A stretch of 64,000 bases of DNA from Lunularia cruciata. Lineage: Eukaryota > Streptophyta > Marchantiopsida > Lunulariales > Lunulariaceae. A model generated the notes under the pieces. The model saw only the letters and a program-made list of their open reading frames with translations, was not told the DNA's origin and made no database searches. The stretch is from the NCBI GenBank assembly GCA_948567375.1, contig OX419758.1:68081001-68145000 (forward strand), in the 5' to 3' direction. The first letter of the stretch is position 1, and every line of letters starts with the position of its first letter. Positions 45,046 through 57,180 of the stretch are shown here, piece by piece. Made by a program: the position numbers and the translations under genes.

Positions 45046-47654
45046 AGGAAGTTATTACTTTATCTAATTATTATTTACAATAGGTAGATATACGTAAACC
45101 TATCTATCCTTTATGGCTTACCAAGATATTTCGAAAGTTTTTCCCTCACCGGAAAAACTTTCTTCTTATGAGGTTTTCATGGGCTAAACCTCAGTGTGAA
45201 ACAAGGGAAAAATCCTTTTTGTAACAAGATTTCACAGACCTAAACATAATGGAATTTGGTTTGGAGAATATAATTTTCTATAGTGATTTTTAAAATTACT
45301 TAAAAAAATTACGGACGGTTTTATAAATTTTAAGAATAAGTTAAGAGATGATGGTAAATATTTGCAATAATAGCTATATTCTCCAAAAAAAAAAGATTGG
45401 GTAAGAAGTGCTCGATCAGTTTTACATCTATTATAGGTATTTTTTTTGTAATGAGCCATTAATAAAAAATATATAATTTACGTGTATTTATTTGCACTCA
45501 TTATTGGTGGACGAGTGTCCACTTGTTTGGCAACTTTGAATACTTAATAGTCATACATTTATTCTTGTCTTTCGTTTATCTTTGTTCAGTTTCTCCATCT
45601 TTTTTGAACTCTGTCTCAATATTTGTTCACTAACATTTTCAAAGAGAAATTATGAGAATGAGACATGAGATTATGTTACAAAAGAGTTGTCACTGGGTAC
45701 TTGAATAATACCTTTGCAATAACACAGTTAACTAGAATATGCATCCAATACAATCATTCCAAGTTCTTGTATATTCAATCCAAGATTGTACTATATTTAA
45801 TATATCCAGTAACAAAATGTAATAAGTTCCAATGTGGATATACTTTGCTGATTCCGTTACAATAGAAAAAGAAACTAATTTGGTCACAACAAGAAAGAAA
45901 TGATGTATCGTGAAAACAATATATTTATGAAGAATTAGTCTAGGCTCTATTATGGATAGTACTACTAATGGATTATTGACTGTAATAACCTTTATCTTTT
46001 ATAAATGAGTAAAATAGCAAACTCGTGAAGAACAAGAATCTTCTCAACAAAAGTAGAGAAGTGATTCCTCGGTAAACTGGATTAGTTGATAATCATAATT
46101 GGTGGAGAGGCTAATCTCAGCTGAAAGGATTCGTACTCAATCATCTATCAAGTTTCTTATGATGAAAGAGATTAAACTATATATTTTGCTGAAAGTGAGT
46201 AAATTGATTTTAACTTTTTCAAAATGATGAATATATAGGAGGATGTCTTGTGTATGAAAAACCTTTAGTTTATGATTTCTCAAATTTTTATGCGTTATGT
46301 ATATTTAGCAATGCAATTTATACGTAAATATGTTTTGCTCATATCATTTTTTATATATGCAAAGAAGTCAAATATTTGGCCTAATTTGAATCTCCCAAGG
46401 TTTAACATGTTTGAAATGTATCAACATCTATTTGGACTTGGGCTATGTACTAGTGGAACATGCTGTTCTTGCTTGTAAACAATCTACTACTCTAGATAAA
46501 AAAAGACTTTAACATTTGGATGGTGAATTAGAATCCAAACAACTTTATCCCAGTGGCCATAGTCTGGGAAAAGTGTTAACAAAATAACACGCTTACAAAA
46601 ATAATATATTAGACTATGTATCTTACAGATCTGTGACAAAACTTGAAACTCATGTGGTTAAATGTATGAACTTTCCTGTACTGATATATTTCCTGGCTTG
46701 TATAACTCTCAGAATGAATAGACATTTATTCTACACGCATCTAAACTATCTAAAGCTCTCCAAAGCTCGAACTACCGTACCGGACCCATCCAATATCTAC
46801 GCCCGCCGAACTGTGGGTAGCAAGATTAGAAACATGTAGTTGGTGAGGTGCAGGCAGTTCGAATGGAGTTCGTTGTCAACATCTTCAAGGCAACAACATA
46901 CAGACTGCCAATTCTATCAGACAGGTCTATTCAGACATGAACTGGTTGGTGCAGGCAGATAAGATTACGCTCTTTTTCTTCCATGCACACAATGCAATTG
47001 ATAAGGAGGTGGAGAATCACGTGCCTACGAGTTATGGCCGATTCCGTGGACTCCACAGATTTTCAAAATTGATCCTCACGAGGTTTGAATCAAGACCTAC
47101 GAGCTCATCTCTTGAAACTGATATGCTAGGGTCTCTGGATACGTGCGTGAAGCTTGTAAACTTGATGCAGGTATTGCTTCTCCGTTAGCTCGATGATTTT
47201 GTGCTAAAAAATCATCGAGATAGCCGATTGGGCAGCAAATGAGGTCCAAACAGTTCTTAAGCTTTGAGATAATGAAGCATCACATGAGAGTTTGAAAGCT
47301 TTTATATTTAGCAGATATTCAGTTACGTTACTTGCTTGAGATTCCATTGATACATTTCGAACATATGATAGACAAAGTGAATCTAAGTTTCCATGTCCAT
47401 CTGCCTATAAGATGTTTCAATTCGCCTGTAACGGTATCTCGTAGTAAAACTGTACGAAAATTTATAGATATACTTGTAAAAGATTACGAGGTGTTTAGGA
47501 GCTGCCCGATAATGTGATCTAGAACTGGATTCACTCCCACAAATTCGCTTCTTTGTCAATTATCCGTTCCAGAATTCATGAAGAATTACGTAAATGACTT
47601 ATCAGTTCTTTCAATTGTGTGTCAGACTATACTTGCGTTAGGGAGTGCTTTAGT
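45046..47654. other. Mostly AT-rich intergenic DNA, no gene
   Basis: 45050-46650 is AT-rich without recognisable coding sequence. 46600-47600 is less AT-rich, with short open frames but no motif. A 12-bp perfect hairpin with a 7-base loop lies at 47189-47219. Confidence 0.4.
47189..47219. repeat. 12-bp perfect hairpin
   Basis: The arms CTCGATGATTTT and AAAATCATCGAG are separated by GTGCTAA. No other transposon or RNA feature is seen. Confidence 0.75.
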
Positions 47655-47708
47655 GCTTGATGGGGTCTTCCCATCCTTCGTTTTTCCTACGCGGTCGCCT
47701 TTTTCCTT
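47655..47708 (+). repeat. Truncated LINE 3' tail (short)
   Basis: GCTTGATGGGGTCTTCCCAT and CCTTCGTTTTTCCTACGCGG are followed by TCGCCTTTTT. Only the terminal 54 bp are present, close to the consensus, suggesting a recent insertion. The bases TTTAGGGAGTG recur on both sides (around 47638 and 47706), a possible target-site duplication. Confidence 0.75.
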
Positions 47709-50700
47709 TAGGGAGTGTTACATTAAGGGAATCGATCCATTCCCATAGCGAATCTGTCATTTCTCCAATTGAAACCGCTAAAGTTGAGATTACATCGTAC
47801 CATGCACGCTGCCACAAGGCTTTCAAGGCTACCACCGGTCCAAAGTCAAGCATCAATAAACCAGTGACGGACTTTCGGTATCACGTCTCATGAAGAGAGT
47901 CAAGGGCACGAATGAAAGAGAGCTTAGGTGACTGATGGTACTGTCGTTTATGATTGTTCTCGTAATGGTCAACAAGCGTTCCCAACTAGATCTTGCGTAC
48001 AGTAATGTGAGCTGCTGCTCAGGTGAGGTGGGAGTTTTATGGAACCAGTCCATCAAACTCCTGAAGGGTACCAGTACCTGCGAGCTGCCAGGGTACTACC
48101 GGTCGTAACGGTATTTTCTTGAGTGGCTACTCTCTTAGCTCTGTTACTACTACAGGTACATGAATTATGATACCTCAGACAAGGCGAATAAAATCAGAAT
48201 TTGTACAGAAACTTAATTAATATTTTATTGTTATTCGTTTATTTGAATACTACAACTCTAGTAGTATCCTCACTCCGAAGACATGCTCAAAATGCTATGT
48301 TTGAAACTTAAAATAATAGCTCTATGTTCAAGTTTGGATTGACATACTTTTAGATCGCGTGTGTCAGGGTTTTGTTAAACGATAAGAACTTTCATCGTAT
48401 ACCCACGACATATAGTTAGGAAAAACATTATCAGCACATTAACATCGTGATAAATATTCATATATTTATTGACTGGCGGGTTATGTGTATTTTCTGAATA
48501 AAATATGATAGAAAAACCACATTCATAACTAGATGAAATATTCGATATTTTTGTACATTGGTATTTGTTCTGGTACCCAAGAGTCCTGTTTAATCTTCTT
48601 CTTACTCTTATTATAATTTTTATTTCTTTATTTCCGTTTGAAATCCCATATGCAGACGGCGATTCTCAAGTTTGTACTTGTTTTATAGGACAAGGTTCAC
48701 GAGCCAGATCTTTGGAGCAATATGTTCTTGCAGATATTCAGGGGAATCTGAGGGGATATGCTATACATATGTAATATCCATTCTCTCTGAATCTGAACCT
48801 CAGAAATATTGTAACATATTGGCGCTCGGAAGAATAGTTCGTTAAAAGTGAATAGTCTGCTGAATATTTCATATTCATGGACTACTGTATGTCGTTTCTC
48901 GCAGATCATTCCAAAAGAGTTCAACAAGTAAAAATATAAGTAAGAGATCTATTTATGACTTTGACGTGTCATTCTATTCAAACGTAGGAGGAATACAATC
49001 AAGTTGTGCGAGCTTTTGCCAGCTACATGCTAATGTTTAAAAAATGTATTGAGCCGGAGGAATACAAGATTTGATTATCCTACTTTCAAAATCTAGTCTA
49101 ATGCCCTTTCTGTGAATTTAAATTTGTGGTTTGAATCTCTTACATCTCATATCACCTCTATCCAAATGGAAAGTTAAATGAAATTATGTGCCTTCTGTTT
49201 GGTATCGTTGTATAAGGAGTAATCCTTTGCCGTTTACCTGTTTTGATGTTTTGGCCAAACTTTAAAAATAGTAATTTAATGAAACTTGAATCATAACCCC
49301 AAACTTCCTTTTCATATACGGAGTCTTTTTTGTGTCTATCAGAATTGTTCTCCAGCTAACTTTAACATAAACGTGGATCAAACAAAATTTCTAACCCTGA
49401 AGTTGCATTACATAGTACGCTATGGCTTTCTTTTTGGCTTTTTGGAGTATTTTAATTAGCTTGTACTAGAAATCTTTTAACAAGTACTCGGATTGGACCC
49501 ATACAAACTAATGTAATGGTACGATACACATGTACTACTTTCATCCCGTAATATGCTGGAATGATAATAAAATTGATAGAAACAAAAATAATCCTACATT
49601 CACCCTGAAATGCCTATTTTCTTAGCTAATGAGCAGATATCTCTTTAAGTTGCACAATCTTCATGTAAAATGTATATTTCACGGTGAAGAAAATTACTTA
49701 ATTGAGTAAAATTCTACACTAAAATTTATCATCTTCTGAAAGATCGAAATATGAAGGAAGTAAGATTATTTATGATTATTTCCTCTCCAAATTAATGTAT
49801 ACTATGAACGTAGTGGGCAGGATAGAAAGGGAAGAGATCCCTAATATTTACTAAGTAAGCTCATCTTAACGTGAACTGTAAAGTTATTGTTACTTGAGTT
49901 CCTCCAAATGTAATCAAGTGAAGCATAGATATCGAGATTACTGAAAATAGAAGGAAAATGTGATTCGAGATTTGAAGATTGACCTCCATAAGTTGAGTGT
50001 AAAACTGGAGCAAAACCTCGTCGGAAAACACTATATTAAGAGAGTTGATTCAACTGTAGGGACTGTGGTCGTCGACCAAAGCATCAATTAACATCTAGAA
50101 GAAATATTTGGAAACAGTTTGCTATATCTATTTACATAAATTTTGACAATATCTATAAAACTAGGAGCTGGCATATTACTATTTATTTTTTTGGTCTAAT
50201 TCTGTGTGGGTGCTACCTACAACAAACCTTTCTCGAAATATATTTCTTGTTCGTGATTTGGACCGTCACGTGAAAACATCCTTCATATCATTGCAATCAC
50301 TGATTGGATTGTGGTTATAGGATATATCATATCAATCCGAAACGAGCTTGGTTCCACTAGTAACTCATTATCAAATCTTAGCTCTCGATCAAAGACCACG
50401 AACTATGGACACACATGCTGATAAAGGACAGCTCTGTACTCTCCAAGCCAGAAAAGCTTGTATTTCAAGACACACCAACGTCCTAAATTTATGTTCCTAA
50501 GATGAAATGAGATGACCTCCACTTACATATGTTTATATAGTCTCTTTGTGTTATCAAGAATTATTTCATTCGAGAGATCAACCGGGAAACATAGCCAAAA
50601 CTTCAGGATAAAAGCATAATCAAACAACCAAGTATTGCAAACGGAAACGTCTTCAATGTGATATGACTTGTGTGTAAAAATACAGAGAAGGAGTTACACA

Positions 50701-51658
50701 TCTTTTGTTTACGACATATCGATATCAAGACAGATTATATGTGGTGGATATGATTATACAACAGAGGTAGAAGCTATTTCTCACACAATAAGCAGCCTGG
50801 TTGGTGGGTTGCAGCTATTGCAATTTGGTTCGATTCAATTCATTACGATTTATTGGTGAGAATTGACTGCCAGCCATGGGAATTTTGGGGCATGGGGCTC
50901 CAAGATCTGGGATTTCCTGGGTACTCTAGGTGAGGAGAAGCCTCACTTGGATATTTGGAGGGGGATTTGGCGGACTTTGGTAGTTAGAGACATGGCAATA
51001 TAGTGGAGAAGAAGGTTACTGCTAGACGGAAATGAGGAAAGATCATCACATTTTACCTCTCAGGTTTTATCTTTGACGGGGCTTTCCATGCTTCTTGTTA
51101 TACTTATGTGTGTAGGTTTTACCTCTAGATCGATCATTAGAAATGAATGTAAGGATGGCGATGCGACCAAGCTACGGGATCCGATCTGACTGACGTACAT
51201 CTGAACTGGTCCTAAATCCATGCATACAGCATATAAGCATCCGAGATCCGAACTTAGCTGAGGATACGGGCATCCATGCCATGATACAGTACATGGGCCA
51301 CATGGCATGAGGCGAATCATGTGTGTACGTCATGGCATAGACATCTCATCTCTCGCTTGGTGCCGGAACCGCAGGAGAATCATAAGCTATGGAAAGCGAT
51401 GGGTGTCCTACCATACAGCACCGAGGGAAAGGAAAGAGCCTTGTTCTGAATTGAGAGAACATTCAGTGCATCGTACAGAAGTAGGCAGAAGAAGGTACGT
51501 CTCCAATTGCGGCAGATTGACGCAGAACTCCTCGATAAAGTACGTCAGGTGACGGATGAGTCAGGACTATCTCGAGGAAATCGCCTCTCAACCCCGGGTT
51601 GGGTAACTAAGCTCGTTCTTTCCCAAACTAGCACGTCCTTGTACCTTCCCCATTCTCT
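47709..51658. other. Mostly AT-rich intergenic DNA, no gene
   Basis: 48150-50200 is strongly AT-rich. I recognise no coding exon. A very degenerate tail-like match (GACGGGGCTTTCCATGCTTC) lies near 51075-51095. The two short frames at 51300-51770 lack recognisable motifs. Confidence 0.4.
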
Positions 51659-51718
51659 AAAGGGGTCTTCCCATCCTTCGTGTCTGCTACGCGGTCGCTT
51701 TTTCTCTTCATTACCTAA
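51659..51718 (+). repeat. Truncated LINE 3' tail (short)
   Basis: AAAGGGGTCTTCCCATCCTT is followed by CTACGCGGTCGCTTTTTCTC. It is about as short as the copy at 47655-47708. Confidence 0.7.
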
Positions 51719-54700
51719 AGGATTCACATTAACAATCAAGTCCACTGAAAACATGCCATTATCGGCCTGATCCCATTTTTCCAACCCTTTATCTCCAATC
51801 AAATACATCTACATTATCTTACTTTTGCATAGTAACATTCGGACCTAGCCTTATAGTAAGTCACCTGGAATGGAATGCTTTACCACGTAGGACTGGCACA
51901 ATATGCATTGCTTCGAGAGCCTAACGATTGAACATACATAGTAAGAACGTATTCCTCAAGTCTAGGCGTTTAGCCCCTTCGAGATCGTAAAAGGTACACC
52001 ATCATTTGAAACCAAAGAACAGAAAAAGACCACACCACTAGTATGTACAGTAGTCTTTGTCTTGAGCTGGCTCCAGCTTTGAACTACAACTCAAATCCTT
52101 CCCCCGTTTTCCAATTCAAATTCTTTGTACTGCACAACCGTAGGTTTTCTTGCGATCGAAGTCATGGGGAGACTGATCGCTGGAGCAGTTATGCAACTTC
52201 AAATTTTCGAGTAAATGGAGCAAGAATGGACAAGGAGTTGTCACGAGAGCATGACAATTGCCCAGCGGAGCCTTCTTCACAACGTAAGGATTGAAAGCAT
52301 GAGGGCTAGAGGAAGTCCTTTTACGGGTAGCCAGTTCTAGAGACACTCAGGTTTGCCCTCCTAGAACTCGTGTGGAATCGATGATCAAAGTTGAGTACGT
52401 TGTTTGTTGAGTTGCCCTGTCCACACATGCAGATTCTATAACTAAAGCATGAGAGAACAGTAATCAGAAAGATACAAGACTAGTAGAAGTATTAACTTTT
52501 GGGGACGATAGGACGAAGATGGATCCAACAAGAGTCGCAAAAGGCTTGGAAAGTGATTGAGAGTGTGATGTTTGCAGTTCTATGGATGAGTCAAATTGTG
52601 AATTATTTGCTCCTTTTCCTCATCAAGATGTGGTGGGTTCACTGATCTTTTTATAGACACTTTATTGAGAGGGGCCACATTTGCAATGACCATGAACCTG
52701 ACCTCTTCGGAGTCACAACTGGACGCCATCATTCCATCTTTTGTCTACGCTGGCCAATTGTCGTAAGGTTCGGTCTCCAGTGAGAAGAACTTGTTTTATT
52801 ATGTTTGATGAAACTGGATATTATGCTTAATCCACTTCCGCCAAATAGCAAACTCCTGGGGTCTCTCTAACAAAGGAGACTAATATTCCGACACAAGCAT
52901 TCAAACTCTAGACTCTATACGCGGTAAATCATTTATCCAAAATGATTTATCAACTGTAAACATATGGAACATCTGTTTATTCTCTCACATCCGAAGCAAT
53001 ATCTGTAGAGGTCCCCACCATATTTCAACTTTACCAGCTTTCTGATTCTCCTAAGGAGAGCAGTGGATGCACCTCCATACTCATAATTCGTGATACCAAT
53101 TATGAATTATCACTTAATGTGATACCACTAGTATGAGTAACTCGGGAAGCTGAACGAGGTTTGGAACGCGTTGAGTAACGTATGTATCTTGTTCTCAAAG
53201 ATTTCTCATCATCCTCTACTCTGTCGAAGATTCCATGTCGAGAGTCGAAAGCGGTTGTTCGAAAAGACGTATGTAGAGGCCACACACGATTGGAGTTATG
53301 AAGGTGGAACCACAAGTGTCAAAGATAAATACGTAACAGTTTCATTTCATTCTTCGGGAACTGCATTTTTGCTTCTTAGTTCTTGGGTAGGCCCAGATCT
53401 AAATTTCTCGGTCATGGGAAGTGGACTTACATAGGAAGCTGATCATGAAAGGTGAAGGTGCAAATGACCTTATGCTGAAAGTGTGAAGCCCTATTCACGA
53501 AATTTCTGACTTGTGTAAGAGTTAACTCACCACTCACTAAGCCTTTGGTCAAGCATTACCCCAGCTTTGACAAACATCGAGTCGATAAGTTGACCAGTTT
53601 TTCCTGCACAATTCTTTAACGAATTTGAAAATCAAATGTTGCGACCTGTTCACAGCATTAGAACCAAATTCAGTAAAAGCTAAGCAAGTGTGACCCAAAT
53701 ATTGATCGGAATACTTTCCATGTATCGGCTAGTATGCCTTTCGACCGTGCTAGAAATGAGCACCATCAGAAACGCCAAATACTTCAAAAGGGAACGGTAC
53801 TTCCAAAAGCTACCGTAGGAAGAGAGAATAAGCTAAAGGAGGGAGGAGGCGACGTTTGGAATTCTGCTGCTGAAGAAAAGAAGGAAGGACAAGTACCACT
53901 ACTAAGAACTCGAATAAGAGGAGACGACCGGAACCCGAGGATAAACCCAGGGTAAAATTAAAAGAGCGAACGCGGTGGCCCGTTATTTCTTCAGCTGCCC
54001 GGTAAATTACCGAAGGGCGGCAAACAGGGACGGTCGGAGAGAAGGAGGAAAACGACGACCGGGAACGGAAGGGTCTGCCGGTAGGCAAAAGCGGGCGTCC
54101 GGCAAACTTCGAGACGGGGTTGCGGATGTGGAAGCAGTAGTGAGCGGGATGCAGACCCGAGCCCCCCCAGGGGTCAATGACTTCACCTTACCTCGCCCTT
54201 GTGATTTACGAACCAGACTCCGGTCACGGGTTCCCAGTCAACAAAACATGAAACCACTGGTAAGGCAATCAACCAAACACTTCACTAGTGGTGAGGCTGA
54301 CAATCCAAACGTGATACCAGTGGCAAGGCGGGTTTCATAGCACGAGTTGTTGGATGGATAAGAAGACATTACCGACACGTTTGCAGTTTTTACCTTCTTG
54401 GTCGGTTGGAGGTCCGTGAAAGTAAAACTTGATGATGATGGTCAGTCAAGTCGCAATGACGGGTGGCGGGGCCGGTTTGGTAAATTAGGCGGGATGCTGG
54501 TGAAGGGAGGAGGTGACAGCCGGCGATGCGGGCGGGGTGCCGCGCACTGGCACGTCTGCCGCATTAGCAGCAGAAGAGAGACTGGAGAGAGAGAGAGAGG
54601 GAGGAAGGGCGGGAGTTAAGAGGAAAGAGTTGTGGCTGGCTATGGTCGAAGAAGAGTGGCCGCGAAGAAGAGCTGCTGTTGATGTGACTGTGTGGGACCG

Positions 54701-54950
54701 GACGGAAGAAGTGGGAAGATCTGAGTGAAGGGCGGCATCTCAGCCGCATCCACTTTCGTGCTGGCAGAGAAATGTGAAAAGTTCGTGTTCAGAGGGAACG
54801 GAACGGATCGCGACGAGGAGCTGCTGATGGAGAGAGGGAGGTTTGCAGATAATTATCCAGAGGAGGAAAAGGGAGGCAAAACAACACAAAAGAAAGCAGA
54901 GCGGACCGGCAGATGAGTTGAGTTAATGCGAGCACAGCTGCACGAGAGTT
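51719..54950. other. Intergenic DNA and distal WDL promoter
   Basis: 51719-53700 shows nothing recognisable. 53700-54950 becomes purine- and GC-rich (with a GAGAGAGAGAGAG run near 54583-54598); frames of 70-120 codons here are low-complexity Arg/Gly/Glu strings, typical of composition rather than of a gene. It probably belongs to the upstream region of the WDL gene. Confidence 0.4.
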
Positions 54951-57180
54951 GGGAGTGCCAAATAGGGAATCATCGCCACAAGGAGTGCTCGGCCCCGTTG
55001 GCTCCGGTGCCCGAGCCTGTGTGAACGCGGTACTGCTTCCTCTCAGCCTGCTTGTGTGCCACCTCGCACTTGCGCTCTGTGCTCAGCTGCCTCGCCTCCC
55101 GCTAAGCAGCCTCTGACATTCATCTCTCATTGTCTGTCTCTCTCTCTCACACACAACAACACTGAGCTTGTCTGACTGACTGTCTTCCCCTTCCACGCTC
55201 CTCCCTCTCCTCTTCTTCCGCTACCAGTCTTGTAATATCAACACGCCCTCACCTGTGTCCTTTCCTCCTCCCTCCTCCTCTTCTCCTCTCCTCTCTGTAC
55301 CTTCGGAGCTGTATGTCACTTCCCTTCCGCTTTCTTCTTTTGCCTCATCCTCTTCGTCTTCCTGTCATCTAGCTCGCACCCTCCTCTCCCCTCTCGACGA
55401 TCTCCTTGCTGAAGCTTTTGGACGAACTGGCATTGTGCAGACGAATGGCCGGGAGAGGGTGTGTGCTTTGATCCTTCATCCTCGGTATGTGATCCTTTCT
55501 TGGATGTCGAAATGGTAGGAGTTATGCTTGCGCGACGAAAGAAGAGAGAAATGGTGGGTCATTCATGAGCAGGGGTAGATAATTTAGTTGTTTCCCTGGT
55601 GTATGTCGTCTTCTTCCAGAGTCTAGTCGGGGAGCCTGTCGTTGGCTCAAGAGTGTGGTGGGAGGTACCGCACGCCTTGTTCTATCCCTATAGAGTGGAG
55701 TGACTGAGCTGAGAACTTGCGAACCGGTAACAAAGATCATTGACATTGCTCATATTAGATCGTTAAAGTGAAGCTCTTGGTAGATGTTGAGTGCGGAAGC
55801 ACTCGCGAACAATCGTGCATCCTGTAAACGTTGCCGGTGCCGCGTCTACCGCCTTCGATCAATTTGGTTGGAGCTTCAGTGATGCAGGGATTCGTCTGTT
55901 AGGAGCTAGATCCATTGGCGATCTACTCTTGTACAGTGCTAGCCGTTGTTTTGGCGGCGGACTCAACCCTGATGGATGGTGATTCTCAGTCTGATTATCG
56001 TGGCCGTGTTCTGGACATCCTTAAGTTGTAGTATCCGTCCTGGGGATGAGGGGTGATTAGATTGTTATAGTTTACTTCAACTACATGCTTGTCTATCATC
56101 GCTACGATGGACATTTGTCGCTCATGATTAGCTCGAAGTAGAGTTTATTATAGCACGTGCGATGCATTTCCTGTTCTAGTTGCGAGGACTGATAGTCTGC
56201 CCTTTTACTTAGAGAGAAGAGCATTGCCTCTTGTTATGCCTCAGGTCTTTGGTCAGTGCCCGCCGCTAAATTGTCTAGAATTCGTTCATATTGTCTGTGT
56301 ACATTAAATCATTCCTCATCGAAGTATATGTCTGCTGAATGCAGCTCTTGATGGAGAGGGAACTTGTCTTCTGAGCAAAGCTCGTGCAAGGGGGTCTTGG
56401 GGTCTGTTATAATTGTACGTTCTCTCTACTCTCTCCTTCCTCTGGTGTAGAACATAGCTCAAAATCTAGTCTTGAAGTTAGACACTTTATGCTTAATCTT
56501 GCTTTCTATTTAAAGCATGGCATGTCATATAGCTCACGGTCTTTCTGTTAATAGTCATGAAAGATACACAGATTGGGCTTGGACTTTTGCTCTTCGCTGA
56601 TATTTCGCGTTGATCTTTCACGTCTGAGCTGTTATTGGTTATGAAACTCGATCGTGCTCCTAAATTCTAGACCTGTCTTTTGCTTATTATGATCGGCAAC
56701 CATCATTTGTCTCTTCGAAGAACTTTGCCATTTTTCCTATTTTCTGTGCTGCATTTCCTCTGGACGGCCGAATTCGTTCCTCCTCTGTTTACACAACTAA
56801 CGAGAAGTGCTCATAAATTACTTTTAGAATTACCACAGCGATTGTCATGGATCTCATATATTTCTGATCCTGTACGTTTCTCGAGCAGGTAATTGACACT
56901 ATCGATGGCATACGCGTCTCCATTCCACGAGTGACACCTTGTCGTTTATAGAGATAAAGTATATTACGTAAGAGCGCCTTGGTTACAAAGCTCTTGGATT
57001 TGACTCTCGCTTGGATTTGAGGCCTGCATCAGTGCAGTGTCCCTTATCCTCGCAAGTGAAATGCTCCACATTCTGTTGAATCGTTGAGACCGTGTACAAA
57101 AAGCTTAGGCAGTTGATCTTTTTCTATCAGCTCTTTCTCAACGAGAGGAAGACTGATAGTCTTACCTGACCCCTAAGACG
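54951..57180 (+). promoter_or_regulatory. WDL promoter, leader exon and 1.6-kb 5'UTR intron
   Basis: A pyrimidine-rich leader (CT runs at about 55130-55420) precedes a good donor, CTCG/GTATGTGA at 55484/55485. A matching acceptor TTTTTCTATCAG ends at 57130, 50 bases before the start codon, giving an inferred 5'UTR intron of 1646 bp (55485-57130). CT-rich leaders and long leader introns are common in constitutively expressed plant genes. The transcription start is not placed. Confidence 0.55.

Noticed and set aside
53734-54340. Arg/Gly/Glu-rich frames upstream of WDL
   Set aside because: Low-complexity translations of purine-rich DNA, in changing frames, without motifs.
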